Source of the DNA: Ilumatobacteraceae bacterium
GTDB lineage: Bacteria; Actinomycetota; Acidimicrobiia; Acidimicrobiales; Ilumatobacteraceae
NCBI GenBank assembly: GCA_017859395.1
Contig: JAFMNE010000005.1
Location: 44,376 to 85,312, forward strand
Direction: 5' to 3'
Length of the DNA: 40,937 nt
Positions 24,996 to 35,430 of the stretch are shown here, in pieces. Numbering within the stretch: the first letter of the stretch is position 1; every line of letters begins with the position of its first letter. The translations under genes and the position numbers were made by a program. Under the pieces are notes generated by a model. That model was not told the origin of the DNA, did no database searches, and worked only from the letters and a program-made list of their open reading frames with translations.

Positions 24996-26417
24996 ATGAG
25001 CGACGAGCATCCTCCCGACGCGGGGGTGGCCGACGACCCATTGCCCGATGACCCGTTGACCCACGACGACTCGACAACGTCTGCGGAGCAATCGTTGTCG
25101 AGCAACGGCCTCACCCCGATAGCGCGATGGTGGGCAACGCCGCTGAATCGGGTGCTGGCCGTCACCGCGGCAGTACTCGTGGTAGTCGCTGCCCTGGTGG
25201 GTGCTCTCCGCGGCGGCGCTGACCCGGTCACCGACGATGTCGCAGACGATCGGACACAGACGGGGTCGGAGAGCGACGCCACCGGTGGCACCGTGGCCGT
25301 CACGTTGCCCCCACCGGAACCCTCCGGGCCGATCCCGGTCGATATCTGGACCCCGTACTGGACGCTGGCCGATCATCTCGGCGACCCGGCCCGTCTGGCA
25401 GCGCAACTAAATAGTGTGCGCGAGGCCTCACCGTTTTGGTTTGCAGCACCCGACACCGCGACGGACCCCACCGCAGATGTGGTCGTTGACCGCTACGCCG
25501 ATCCGTCACGCGCGGCCGATTTCATCGCCGCCATCAACGAGTCAACCGCCGTTGTGGTGCCGTCGATTCTGGATCTGCTGCCTGCGGGCACCATGGCCGG
25601 CATCCTCGCTGACGACGATCTGCGCCGCGCCCACATCGATGCGATTATCCGTTTTGCCGACGCGTACGACGTGGACGGGATCGACATCGATTACGAACAG
25701 TTCGCATTCGCTGATGACCGGTCGACGTGGCCGACCACAGCGGAGAACTGGGTGATGTTTCTCACCGAACTCGACGCCGCTCTCGCTGACGACGGCCGCA
25801 CACTGAGCGTCAGCATTCCAGCCGTGTACGACCCGGCCATCACCGGTGGCGACCGGGGCTACTGGGTGTACGAGCACGGCACGATCGCGGGCATCGTCGA
25901 CAACGTGCGCATCATGGCGTACGACTATTCGACCTCGGCGCCAGGGCCAATTGCGCCACTCGACTGGGTGCGTACTGCCGCCACCGGAGTGATGTCGGAG
26001 GTGCCGCCGGCCTATCGCGATCGGATCGTTCTCGGCATCCCGGCCTATGGCTACAACTGGGTGGTGTCGACGGCGGGTACCTGCGCCGATGATGCGCCGG
26101 CGCGTACCTCGGTGAATGCAGCCACGATCGACGATCTGATCGAACGTCGCGGAGGTGTTGCCGCCTACGACCCACTGAGCGCCGAGTGGGTGTATGAGTA
26201 CACGCTCGCAGTTGGTGGTGACGACGGTGTTGATGCGGTGAGTTGCCTGCAGACCCGGCGGGTGCACTGGGTGGATGCCGAGGGTGTGGCCGCGCGAGTG
26301 GACGTGGCCCGCGAATTCGGATTCGGCGGGGTGGCGCTATGGGCACACGGCTACGACGACCAGGAGGTCTGGTCCGCGCTTATCGACACCGCCCGTGCAC
26401 CCCTGGCCCCTGGCTGA
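24996..26417 (+). CDS. Membrane-anchored GH18-family glycoside hydrolase
   Basis: This 473-residue protein has a cytoplasmic acidic N-terminus, one transmembrane helix (VLAVTAAVLVVVAALVGAL, about 49-67), a linker, and a GH18 barrel. The catalytic motif is DGIDIDYE with Glu234 as the acid. RIMAYDYS, GIPAYGYNW and GFGGVALWAHGYDD are further GH18 landmarks. The likeliest targets are N-acetylglucosamine polymers: peptidoglycan (YaaH/SleL-like) or chitin. The lack of a LysM domain in the same chain is notable given the LysM lipoprotein at 9252. The start ATG is 27 nt after the HAD gene. Confidence 0.85.
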   Translation: MSDEHPPDAGVADDPLPDDPLTHDDSTTSAEQSLSSNGLTPIARWWATPLNRVLAVTAAVLVVVAALVGALRGGADPVTDDVADDRTQTGSESDATGGTVAVTLPPPEPSGPIPVDIWTPYWTLADHLGDPARLAAQLNSVREASPFWFAAPDTATDPTADVVVDRYADPSRAADFIAAINESTAVVVPSILDLLPAGTMAGILADDDLRRAHIDAIIRFADAYDVDGIDIDYEQFAFADDRSTWPTTAENWVMFLTELDAALADDGRTLSVSIPAVYDPAITGGDRGYWVYEHGTIAGIVDNVRIMAYDYSTSAPGPIAPLDWVRTAATGVMSEVPPAYRDRIVLGIPAYGYNWVVSTAGTCADDAPARTSVNAATIDDLIERRGGVAAYDPLSAEWVYEYTLAVGGDDGVDAVSCLQTRRVHWVDAEGVAARVDVAREFGFGGVALWAHGYDDQEVWSALIDTARAPLAPG

Positions 26418-26434
26418 CGTCTCCCGATGGCGAT

Positions 26435-26998
26435 TCAGTCGTCGATTGTGGCGGCATCGGGCACCAGGTTCACGATCAACATCGTGACGAACGCGATGAG
26501 TGCCATCGAGGCGAGCGTTGCGAAGCCGAGACTGCGGAACCACACATCGGTGCACGCCGGCCCTGACGCCGAGCACACACCGGCATCGAGGTCTGGCTGC
26601 CATTCGATGATGGTGTGATAACCCGCCACCACCGCACCCAGACCCGACAGCCATGCGACCGTCACCCGCGATTCGCTCTGTCGCCATAGCGCCACCGCCG
26701 CCACGACCACGATCGGGTACATCGCGATGCGCTGGTACCAGCACAGGGTGCACGGCACGTAGTTCGCTACCTCCGAAAAGTACAACGAACCGGCTGTGCT
26801 CACCGCCGCAATGCCGAGCGTGATGGTGCTCCGCCACGCAACGATGGTCGATCGCCACGCTGCAGCAGCGGGCACCACCATCGCCGCGAGCGTCACCAAC
26901 GCCACGCCCAAAGCCACGATGGCCAGCAATGCCGTGACGGTGTGCAGCACCTCGGTGAGTCGGTACGTCTCAAATGCGATCACGCCCACGCCCCGCAT
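26435..26998 (-). CDS. DsbB-family disulfide-bond formation membrane protein
   Basis: This 187-residue four-helix membrane protein resembles DsbB/BdbC. The first external loop has the redox pair in NYVPCTLCWYQRIAMYP, and a second cysteine pair is in GVCSASGPACT. The DsbB pathway oxidises exported thiol oxidases and passes electrons to quinones. A partner DsbA-like oxidase is not in the window. A short internal repeat (AWRSTIV then AWRSTIT) lies just before helix 2. The start at 26998 (MRGVGVIAF) is preferred over an upstream ATG at 27031. The gene is convergent with the GH18 gene. Confidence 0.85.
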   Translation of the reverse strand: MRGVGVIAFETYRLTEVLHTVTALLAIVALGVALVTLAAMVVPAAAAWRSTIVAWRSTITLGIAAVSTAGSLYFSEVANYVPCTLCWYQRIAMYPIVVVAAVALWRQSESRVTVAWLSGLGAVVAGYHTIIEWQPDLDAGVCSASGPACTDVWFRSLGFATLASMALIAFVTMLIVNLVPDAATIDD

Positions 26999-27159
26999 CC
27001 GTGATGGGCCGCACCCGGGGTCACATTCCACCTACAGGGCATCGATGTTGGCGGCACGTCGTGGGTCACGCCGCAAGTCTTGCCGCCCGAGTGGGGGTGA
27101 TGCCATCACGACATCCATCACGACATGAGGACACCGGCGCCGACCAGTAGGGTTCAGGC

Positions 27160-27585
27160 ATGCTTGAGTTCACATCTGTCAGCGTCTCGTCGTACGAGGC
27201 GGCGACCCTCAGCGACGCACTCAACGCGCACGCCGCCGACGGATGGTCGGTCGTGCAAATCGTTCCCGCGGGGACCGTGATCGTGGCCTACCTGTCGCGG
27301 CCCGCCACCAACGCACCATCTGACGCCGCCACCACGGCCACGGCCGCAACTGCTGCCGTTGCCGCAACGGCGGCCGCAACACCGGTGGTGGACGCTCCGG
27401 CACCCGAGCCCATGGCCGCTGCTGCACCAGCGCCCGCGCCTGCGCCGGCACCCGCTGATGCTGTGCCCGCTGGCTGGTACCCCGACCCGTCGAGTCGTTT
27501 CGAACTGCGGTACTGGGATGGCACCCGCTGGACCGAACATGTGTCGCGTGGTGGCCAGCAGTCCACCGATCCACCTGTGGCCTGA
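27160..27585 (+). CDS. DUF4177-like/DUF2510 protein
   Basis: This 141-residue protein has an N-terminal segment (about 1-48) resembling DUF4177: LEFTSVSVSS, DALNAHAADGWSVVQI. An Ala/Pro-rich low-complexity linker (about 50-105) follows, then a DUF2510 domain (AGWYPDPSSRFELRYWDGTRWTEHV). DUF2510 is common in actinobacterial proteins, often beside membrane domains, and its role is not known. No transmembrane helix is visible here. It ends 9 nt before the MBL/Rieske gene, so the two are very likely cotranscribed. Confidence 0.82.
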   Translation: MLEFTSVSVSSYEAATLSDALNAHAADGWSVVQIVPAGTVIVAYLSRPATNAPSDAATTATAATAAVAATAAATPVVDAPAPEPMAAAAPAPAPAPAPADAVPAGWYPDPSSRFELRYWDGTRWTEHVSRGGQQSTDPPVA

Positions 27586-27594
27586 TTCCTCGTC

Positions 27595-29196
27595 GTGCGC
27601 GCCACCTCCATCGGCCACGCCGGCATCTTGGTGGAGACCACCGGCGGATCGATTCTGTGCGACCCGTGGTTCCACCCGGCATTCTTCGGTTCGTGGTTCC
27701 CGTTCCCACGCAACGATCAACTCGATGACGATCTGATCGCGCGCATCGAATCAGCTGACCTGCTCTACGTCTCGCACCTGCACGGCGACCATCACGACGC
27801 CTCCTGGCTACGCCGACACCTGCGACGCGATATCGGCGTGCTGCTGCCCGACTACCCCACCGATGAACAGCGTCGCACCATGATCGAACTGGGGTTCACC
27901 GAGTTCATCCACACCCGCGATGGGGTCGAGTGTGAGGTCTTCGACGGGGTGCAGGTGGCCATCCACGTGGAGACCTCCATCACCGATGGGCCCGGTGGCG
28001 ACTCGGCCATCGTGATCGCCGATGCCACCGGCCGACTGGTCAACCAGAACGACTGTCGCACCACCGACCTCGGTGCGCTTGCCGGTCACGGGCCGGTGGA
28101 TCTGCACTGGCTGCAGTATTCCGGTGCGATCTGGTACCCCATGGTGTACGACTTCGACCCCGATGAGATGCAACGCCAATGCGCGGCCAAGGTCGACAGC
28201 CAGGGATCACGCGCGATGCGCTACGTCGAGGCCATCGACGCATCGGCGGTGGTGCCGAGCGCGGGGCCACCGGTATTCCTCGATCATGATCTCGCGCATC
28301 TCAACATGGTCACCGGTGATGAGGCGAGCATCTTCCCAGACCAGCGCTGGTTTCACGAACGTCTCGCCGCCGATGGGCGCAACGGCATCATCGCAGTGCC
28401 CGGCACCTGCATCGAGGTGATCAGCCCCGGTATGCCGGCAACAGTGACCCACCCGATGTCCAGCGACGACGTCGATGCGATCTTTACCGACAAGGCCGCC
28501 TACCTAGCGCAGTACCGGGCCGACTGGGAGGACTGGCTGGTGGCCGAACGCGCGGCATGGCCACGGCCGGGCACCGATCTGGTCGCCACCCTGGCCGACT
28601 GGTGGGAACCACTGATGCGGCGCGCGCCCACGGTGTGTGCCGGTATCGGGGCACCCATCGCGCTGCGTGCCATGGTGGGCCACGGCGCCGACGAACGAGC
28701 AGATGTCACGATCATCGTCGACCCCATGTCGGCTCGCGTGTTCGACGCCGATGACCCAGCCGCAGCCGACCTCACACCGGCGTTCCGTTTCGATATTCCC
28801 CGCGATCTCCTGGAGTGCGTGGTGGCTGATCGGGCGGTGGACTGGTCGAACTCGCTGCTGTTGTCGTGCCGCTTCCGCGCGTGGCGGGCAGGGCCATACA
28901 ACGAGTTCGTCTACAACTTCTTGAAGAGCCTGTCGATCGAGCGGATGGCCCGCACCGAGGCCGAAGCACGTCGCCGCGCCGCAGGCGCCGACAGTGACGG
29001 CGAAGAGATCGTGATCGGCCCGTACACGGTGCAGCGCCGCTGCCCACACCGCGACGCCGACCTGTCGATCTTTGGTGAAATCGATGGTGACGATCTGGTA
29101 TGCACCCTGCACGGGTGGCGATTCGACGTGAACACGGGTGCGTGTCGCACCTCAAAGGGCCATCAGGTGTCGATCCGACGTCACGATCCGTCGTAG
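27595..29196 (+). CDS. Metallo-beta-lactamase-fold/Rieske [2Fe-2S] fusion protein
   Basis: This 533-residue protein combines an N-terminal metallo-beta-lactamase fold (SIGHAGILVET, CDPWFHPAFF, YVSHLHGDHHDASWL with the HxHxDH metal motif) with a C-terminal Rieske cluster (CPHRDADL, then CTLHGW; Cys-x-His and Cys-x2-His with 17 residues between). The middle (about 300-470) has no clear domain. MBL plus Rieske is also the composition of CMP-sialic-acid hydroxylase, but there the Rieske domain comes first. The expected reaction is an oxygen- or electron-transfer chemistry on an unknown substrate. A GTG start at 27595 is used. The DUF2510 gene lies 9 nt upstream. Confidence 0.8.
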   Translation: MRATSIGHAGILVETTGGSILCDPWFHPAFFGSWFPFPRNDQLDDDLIARIESADLLYVSHLHGDHHDASWLRRHLRRDIGVLLPDYPTDEQRRTMIELGFTEFIHTRDGVECEVFDGVQVAIHVETSITDGPGGDSAIVIADATGRLVNQNDCRTTDLGALAGHGPVDLHWLQYSGAIWYPMVYDFDPDEMQRQCAAKVDSQGSRAMRYVEAIDASAVVPSAGPPVFLDHDLAHLNMVTGDEASIFPDQRWFHERLAADGRNGIIAVPGTCIEVISPGMPATVTHPMSSDDVDAIFTDKAAYLAQYRADWEDWLVAERAAWPRPGTDLVATLADWWEPLMRRAPTVCAGIGAPIALRAMVGHGADERADVTIIVDPMSARVFDADDPAAADLTPAFRFDIPRDLLECVVADRAVDWSNSLLLSCRFRAWRAGPYNEFVYNFLKSLSIERMARTEAEARRRAAGADSDGEEIVIGPYTVQRRCPHRDADLSIFGEIDGDDLVCTLHGWRFDVNTGACRTSKGHQVSIRRHDPS

Positions 29197-29208
29197 ACAA
29201 CACCGGTC

Positions 29209-29230
29209 ACGTCACCGACATCGGTGACGT
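29209..29230. terminator. 22-bp near-perfect palindrome between convergent genes
   Basis: ACGTCACCGA-CA-TCGGTGACGT is a 10-bp perfect inverted repeat with a 2-bp centre. It lies in the 102-nt gap between the MBL/Rieske gene and hspR, which face each other. It could be a bidirectional terminator or a protein-binding site. A second weaker dyad (CGACAC ... GTGTCG, about 29234-29259) and GCGCGACGCGC near 29277 add to the density of symmetry. Confidence 0.45.
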
Positions 29231-29298
29231 CAACGACACCGACCATCGGCATCGTGTCGACAGCGTCATGTCATGCGCGACGCGCCGACGCACGGGCG

Positions 29299-29691
29299 TC
29301 AGCGACCGGGAAACCGTGGACGCTCGCCGAAGATGGCCACCGTCTGGCGCAACGGCACAAGGTCGCGGCGCTGGCGCCGCTCGGCTTCGGTCTCGGCCTG
29401 ATCAGCACGTCGCTGCTCCACGGCCAGACGCGAACGCAGATCGGCCACCTCGGCTTCGAGTTCCATCACCCGACGAATTCCTTCGAGGTTCATTCCCTCG
29501 TCGGCGAGTTCGGCGATGCGACGCAGCAGGGCAATGTCGTGGTCGCTGTAGCGGCGGTTGCCGCCTTGAGTGCGTCCCGGATTCACCAAACCGCGGCGTT
29601 CGTAGATCCGCAGGGTCTGGGGATGCATACCCGCAAGTTCTGCAGCGACCGAGATGACATACACGGCCTGATGTGGGCTTCGAGAGTTCAT
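29299..29691 (-). CDS. hspR: MerR-family heat-shock repressor HspR
   Basis: This 130-residue MerR-type repressor binds the HAIR operator to repress the dnaK operon, using DnaK as co-repressor. The DNA-binding region is YVISVAAELAGMHPQTLRIY, followed by ERRGLVNPGRTQGGNRRYSD. A coiled-coil (ELEAEVADLRSRLAVEQRR) forms the dimer. It is the last gene of dnaK-grpE-dnaJ-hspR, 27 nt after dnaJ. A HAIR-like element is present upstream of dnaK at 33591-33623. Confidence 0.95.
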   Translation of the reverse strand: MNSRSPHQAVYVISVAAELAGMHPQTLRIYERRGLVNPGRTQGGNRRYSDHDIALLRRIAELADEGMNLEGIRRVMELEAEVADLRSRLAVEQRRADQAETEAERRQRRDLVPLRQTVAIFGERPRFPGR

Positions 29692-29718
29692 CGGGTGTCC
29701 TGTGATGGCATCGGGTGA

Positions 29719-30915
29719 TCAGTCGGTGGGTGATCCCTCATCAGGTGCCGCAGGGGCGGCATCGGTGTGAGGAGTCTCGTGCGCGGTGTCGGTTGGTGGC
29801 GTAGCGGGTTGATGCATCGCACCTCCCGTTCGTGGATTCACCGTAGTCGCTGCCGCCAAGGCCTCGATCGCCGCACGCTCGGCAGGTGTTGGATTGGATG
29901 GCACCTGCACCTGCACCTGCACGATCAGGTCGCCGGTGGCGGTGGCGCCGCGACGGCGCACGCTGACCCCGCGACCGGTCACACGATGTCGCGATCCGCT
30001 CTGGGTTCCGGGACGCAACCGCAACCGCACCGTGCCCCCTTCGAGCGTGGGCACTTCGATCTCTCCGCCGAGCACCGCCTCGGGGTAAGTGACCGGCACG
30101 CTGACCAACAAGTTGTCACCCGAGCGCGAGAACCGCTCGTGCGGTAACACGTTCACGTCCACCAACAGATCGCCTGCAGGGCCGCCATTGCGTCCCGGGG
30201 CCCCGCGGCCCTTCAGACGAATGGTCTGGCCGTCGGCAACGCCCGAGGGAATACGCACCTGCACATCGCGTTGGTGTGCCGCCACACCCGCACCATGGCA
30301 GGTGCCACATGGGGTGTCGATCAGACGGCCACGGCCGCCGCACGACCGGCACGGCGACGCGAACGAGAACGGACCCTGGTTGTCTTCGACCTGACCGCGA
30401 CCGCCGCATGTGCCGCAGGTACGGGGGCTGGTGCCCGGCGCTGCTCCGGTGCCCGAACACGCGGTGCAGGGGCCCTCCCCGCGCACACTGATGGTGGTGG
30501 TGACGCCATGCACGGCATCGGCGAAGGTCAAGGTGAGACGGGCCTGCTGGTCTGCACCGCGTCGCGGGCCCACACCGCCCCCTGAGCGGGAACGGCCACC
30601 GGGTGAGAACATCTGGCCGAATAGGTCGGCGAAGCCCGACATGTCGCCGGGATCAAAACTGAAGCCGGCGCCCCCGGGGCCGAGTCGGCGCACCTCGTCG
30701 TATTCGGCGCGCTTGGCCTCGTCACCGAGCACGTCGTAGGCCGATGACACCTCTTTGAACCGTGCCTCGGCCTCGGCATTACCGGGGTTCTTATCGGGGT
30801 GAAACTCGCGCGCGAGTTTGCGATAGGCCTTCGTGATGTCTTTGGCCGAGGCATCCGACGACACACCCAGCACCTTGTAGTAGTCGGTGTCGAACCACTC
30901 ACGCTGTGCTGTCAT
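29719..30915 (-). CDS. dnaJ: Chaperone protein DnaJ
   Basis: This 398-residue type I Hsp40 has a J domain (residues 10-75, HPD at 39-41 in [10 protein letters not shown]), a Gly/Phe-rich segment ([13 protein letters not shown]), and four zinc repeats ([32 protein letters not shown]). The peptide-binding C-terminal domain is followed by an unusual Pro/Thr/Ala tail. It stimulates DnaK's ATPase and delivers clients. The ATG at 30915 has a strong Shine-Dalgarno, AAGGAGGTGA, on the minus strand at 30922-30931. Confidence 0.97.
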   Translation of the reverse strand: MTAQREWFDTDYYKVLGVSSDASAKDITKAYRKLAREFHPDKNPGNAEAEARFKEVSSAYDVLGDEAKRAEYDEVRRLGPGGAGFSFDPGDMSGFADLFGQMFSPGGRSRSGGGVGPRRGADQQARLTLTFADAVHGVTTTISVRGEGPCTACSGTGAAPGTSPRTCGTCGGRGQVEDNQGPFSFASPCRSCGGRGRLIDTPCGTCHGAGVAAHQRDVQVRIPSGVADGQTIRLKGRGAPGRNGGPAGDLLVDVNVLPHERFSRSGDNLLVSVPVTYPEAVLGGEIEVPTLEGGTVRLRLRPGTQSGSRHRVTGRGVSVRRRGATATGDLIVQVQVQVPSNPTPAERAAIEALAAATTVNPRTGGAMHQPATPPTDTAHETPHTDAAPAAPDEGSPTD

Positions 30916-30921
30916 CGTCGG

Positions 30922-30931
30922 TCACCTCCTT
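30922..30931 (-). promoter_or_regulatory. Strong Shine-Dalgarno of dnaJ
   Basis: AAGGAGGTGA lies 6 nt before the dnaJ ATG, an almost perfect complement to the 16S anti-SD end. It decides the start and suggests efficient independent initiation of dnaJ after the 113-nt gap from grpE. Confidence 0.85.
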
Positions 30932-31029
30932 CGCCTCGGTTCATATCGATTCTGGTCGTTATCGCCGGCCCCACTCGTGATGAATGCCATGCGCGTGGGT
31001 ATCGACGATGGCACCGTGGCCGTCATCGA

Positions 31030-31656
31030 TCAGTCGCGGGTGCGCACCATCGCCGGACGCAACGTGCGGCCCTTCCAGAGGTAGCCACTACGTAGGACCT
31101 CGGCCACAACTACCTCTCCACCGTCGCCGGGTTCGTGGGCAACGGCTTCAGCGGTGGTCGGGTCGAAGACCGACCCTGCAATGTCGAGGGATTCGAGACC
31201 GAGTTTCTTCAACTCGACGAGCAGCGCGTTCAGTAACGGGCCGACCTCGTCGGGGCTGCCCACATAGGCCGCCTCGGCTGCGTCGATGATCGGCAAGAAC
31301 GCCTCAGCCATGCGGCCGGTGGCCCGATCGACTTCTTCGGCGGTCTGCTGGGCTGCCCGCTTGCGAAAGTTCTCGAAATCGGCTTGGACCCGCATCGCCA
31401 TGTCCTTGAAACGCTCGACTTCGGCAACGAGTTCCTCGACGTCGTGCTCAACAGCGGATGCGCCATCGGCGGTGCCGATGGCATCGTCGCCGTCGATATC
31501 CACATCGGACACATCGACGGCATCGCCGGGCCCGAGGTCACCCATGTCCGCCGCGGCAGCCGCAGCGGGACGGGTGGTCTCGGTGGTGAAGTCCTCGGTT
31601 TCCGACTCCCGCTCGACGTCGGGGTTCATCACATCGTCGTCGTGTGCGTCGGCCAT
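31030..31656 (-). CDS. grpE: Nucleotide exchange factor GrpE
   Basis: This 208-residue GrpE has an acidic, disordered N-terminus (about 1-70), then the coiled-coil and head (ERFKDMAMRVQADFENFRKR, AEAFLPIIDAAEAAYV). The C-terminal beta-domain holds LESLDIAGSVFDPTTAEAV and GYLWKGRTLRPAMV. It releases ADP from DnaK. The ATG at 31656 is 4 nt after the dnaK stop, so the genes are translationally close. Confidence 0.96.
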   Translation of the reverse strand: MADAHDDDVMNPDVERESETEDFTTETTRPAAAAAADMGDLGPGDAVDVSDVDIDGDDAIGTADGASAVEHDVEELVAEVERFKDMAMRVQADFENFRKRAAQQTAEEVDRATGRMAEAFLPIIDAAEAAYVGSPDEVGPLLNALLVELKKLGLESLDIAGSVFDPTTAEAVAHEPGDGGEVVVAEVLRSGYLWKGRTLRPAMVRTRD

Positions 31657-31660
31657 GGGC

Positions 31661-33493
<1,833 letters not shown>

Positions 33494-33551
33494 GTGGATT
33501 CGCTCCTTGTAGATGGCGCTCGACGAGCGCTCGGTGGGGGTTGTGGAGCGA

Positions 33552-33580
33552 AGTGTACGGGTGTCCACCGCGAACACCAA
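33552..33580 (-). promoter_or_regulatory. Probable dnaK promoter (-35 TTGGTG, -10 TACACT)
   Basis: On the minus strand, TTGGTG (33580-33575) is followed after 17 nt by TACACT (33557-33552), each with four of six matches to the housekeeping consensus. The -10 is about 60 nt before the dnaK ATG. The HAIR operator ends 10 nt upstream of the -35. Confidence 0.45.
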
Positions 33581-33590
33581 CACCCATATC

Positions 33591-33623
33591 AGAAAACTTG
33601 AGTCATAATGACTTAGGTTTTCT
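33591..33623. promoter_or_regulatory. HAIR operator for HspR
   Basis: The element reads CTTGAGT-CATAATG-ACTTAGG on the plus strand; the family consensus is CTTGAGT-N7-ACTCAAG. On the minus strand the downstream half is a perfect ACTCAAG. Symmetry extends outward to AGAAAAC/GTTTTCT, so 11 of 13 arm positions pair. It lies about 98 nt upstream of dnaK, and its AT-rich flanks stand out in this GC-rich sequence. Confidence 0.88.
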
Positions 33624-33643
33624 CATGACCCTGACGCGGGAGG

Positions 33644-34060
33644 TCATTCGTCGGCGACCACGTCGAGATTCTCAGGCCCGAATGAATCGGGCAGTAACTC
33701 GTCCATGGTGTAGATCGCCATCAATCCATCGGCACAGGTGGAGATCACGCGAGTGTCGGCATCGGCAAACTCACGAATCTTCTGACGGCAGCCGCCACAG
33801 CAGGTCGCTAATTCGCGACCAGGTCCGATGGTCAACAGGGTCCGAATTCGGCGGTGGCCCGCCGAGGCCATCGCGGCGATCGCACTGGCTTCGGCACACC
33901 ACCCCTGCGGATACGCCGCATTTTCAATATTGGCTCCGGCGAACACCGAGCCGTCATCGGTGATCAGCGCGCACCCCACGTGGTACTTGGAATAGGGCAC
34001 ATGAGCATGGGCTTGCACCGCCACCGCAGCGTCGAACAACAGACGCTGTTCATCGTTCAT
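33644..34060 (-). CDS. cdd: Cytidine deaminase
   Basis: This 138-residue homotetramer-type cytidine deaminase has the zinc motif WCAEASAI (Cys ligand, catalytic Glu) and CCGGCRQ (two Cys ligands). The conserved VPYSKYHVGCALITDDG and GANIENAAYPQGWCAE are intact. It salvages pyrimidines by converting cytidine and deoxycytidine to uridine and deoxyuridine. The start at 34060 (MNDEQRLLF) gives the family's usual length. An ATG at 34108 would add 16 residues. It lies just upstream of the dnaK operator on the same strand. Confidence 0.95.
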   Translation of the reverse strand: MNDEQRLLFDAAVAVQAHAHVPYSKYHVGCALITDDGSVFAGANIENAAYPQGWCAEASAIAAMASAGHRRIRTLLTIGPGRELATCCGGCRQKIREFADADTRVISTCADGLMAIYTMDELLPDSFGPENLDVVADE

Positions 34061-34391
34061 GTCCGAACGTGGGCGTGGCGCATCAGGCAGCAGATGTGGA
34101 CTGGGCATCGCCCCACACTACGACGCGCCTCGTGGACGCTGGGGCGGCCACCACGCCAACAACCGGTGTCGCACCCACACCCGCGATCTGCCCGCACCCC
34201 GCGCGATGGCAACCCCGCCCCGCACTCAACCGCGAGGCGTGACCATCACTCATCACATTCACGCATCACTGCAGTCGCAACCACCGAGCCATTGGCCACT
34301 TCTGCCTCCGCCGCACCGAGGCTCGCGCACCGCGATGACCGAGAGCGGTGCTCACGTGTGGCGATCACGCCCGGTGATCTAGCGTGCGGCC
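34061..34391. other. Intergenic region between cdd and a Gfo/Idh/MocA gene
   Basis: This stretch is 331 nt, or 283 if cdd starts at 34108. I found no convincing gene or structured RNA. It holds both divergent promoters. One 17-bp dyad lies at 34363-34379 near the right end. Confidence 0.6.
34363..34379. promoter_or_regulatory. 17-bp dyad just upstream of a Gfo/Idh/MocA gene
   Basis: GATCAC-GCCCG-GTGATC is a perfect 6-bp inverted repeat that ends 12 nt before the ATG at 34392. It is placed like an operator or translation-control hairpin. No regulator is adjacent. Confidence 0.35.
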
Positions 34392-35405
34392 ATGACCACG
34401 CGACTGCGACTTGGCCTGGTCTCGGCCGCGCGCATCACCCCACCAGCCATCATCGAACCTCTCGCAACCGGGGATGACCGCCTCGCCGATGTGGCGGTGA
34501 CCGTGCTCGGCGCCCGCGATCGTGCCCGCGCCGAGGATGCTGCAACACGCTGGGGAGTGCCAACCGTGGTCGACGCCTACGACGATGTGTGGACCCACCC
34601 CGATGTGGACGCGGTCTACATCGCCACCCCTGCCGGCTATCACCACGAGCACACCCTGGCCGCACTAGCCGCGGGCCGCCACGTGCTGTGCGAGAAGCCG
34701 ATTGCGTCCAATGCCATTGAGGCCGCCGAGATGGTGGAGGCTGCACGCGATGCCAACCGTGTGCTGATGGAGGCCTTTCACTGGCGACATCATCCACTGG
34801 TCGCACAGATGCGCCGCATCATCGACAGCGGCGAACTCGGTGATGTGCACCATGCCGAGGCGCGTTTCGTGCTGCCTGAGGGCCACATCCCACGCACCGA
34901 TATTCGCTGGGATCATTCGATCGGCGGGGGGTCGCTGATGGACCTCGGCTGTTACCCCGTGCAGTGGGTGCGCTGGCTGTTCGGACCTGAACCCGCCGTG
35001 ACGCGCGCCGAGGCCACCGAGTCGATACCGGGAATCGATGGGCGGATCACCGCCGACTTGGCCTGGCCAGGTGGGCGCACCGCCCGTGTGGAATCGTCGA
35101 TGATTGGCCCCGATGCCGAGGGTGACTCACGGCTGGTGGTGCATGGCTCGGCCGGCACGATGACGGTACGCAATCCGCTTGCACCCCAGTTCGGTGGAGC
35201 GCTCAGCGTGTCGACCGCTGATGGTGAGCGCAGCGAGGACGTTGACCCGTCGGCCACATATCTGCATCAGCTGGTGCGTTTCCGTGCTGCCGTTGTCGAG
35301 GGGGCCGACCCGATCACGCACGGCGACGACAGCGTCAAGACCATGCAGGTGATCGATGAGATCTACACCCGTGCCGGCCTTGGCCCGCGACCGTCACGGC
35401 GCTGA
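34392..35405 (+). CDS. Gfo/Idh/MocA-family oxidoreductase (dihydrodiol-dehydrogenase-like)
   Basis: This 337-residue protein has a Rossmann N-terminus in which the usual GxGxxG is relaxed (GLVSAARITPPAI). VYIATPAGYHHEHTLAAL and CEKPIASN follow, then MEAFHWRHHPL. The C-terminal substrate region has the GGGSLMDLGCYPVQWVRWLF signature found in dimeric dihydrodiol dehydrogenase-like and 1,5-anhydro-fructose reductase-like members. The redox substrate is probably a sugar or cyclic diol and is not determinable here. It is the second family member in the window and is divergent from cdd. Confidence 0.9.
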   Translation: MTTRLRLGLVSAARITPPAIIEPLATGDDRLADVAVTVLGARDRARAEDAATRWGVPTVVDAYDDVWTHPDVDAVYIATPAGYHHEHTLAALAAGRHVLCEKPIASNAIEAAEMVEAARDANRVLMEAFHWRHHPLVAQMRRIIDSGELGDVHHAEARFVLPEGHIPRTDIRWDHSIGGGSLMDLGCYPVQWVRWLFGPEPAVTRAEATESIPGIDGRITADLAWPGGRTARVESSMIGPDAEGDSRLVVHGSAGTMTVRNPLAPQFGGALSVSTADGERSEDVDPSATYLHQLVRFRAAVVEGADPITHGDDSVKTMQVIDEIYTRAGLGPRPSRR

Positions 35406-35430
35406 GGTCGATGCGCCCTGCCACGCGCAG

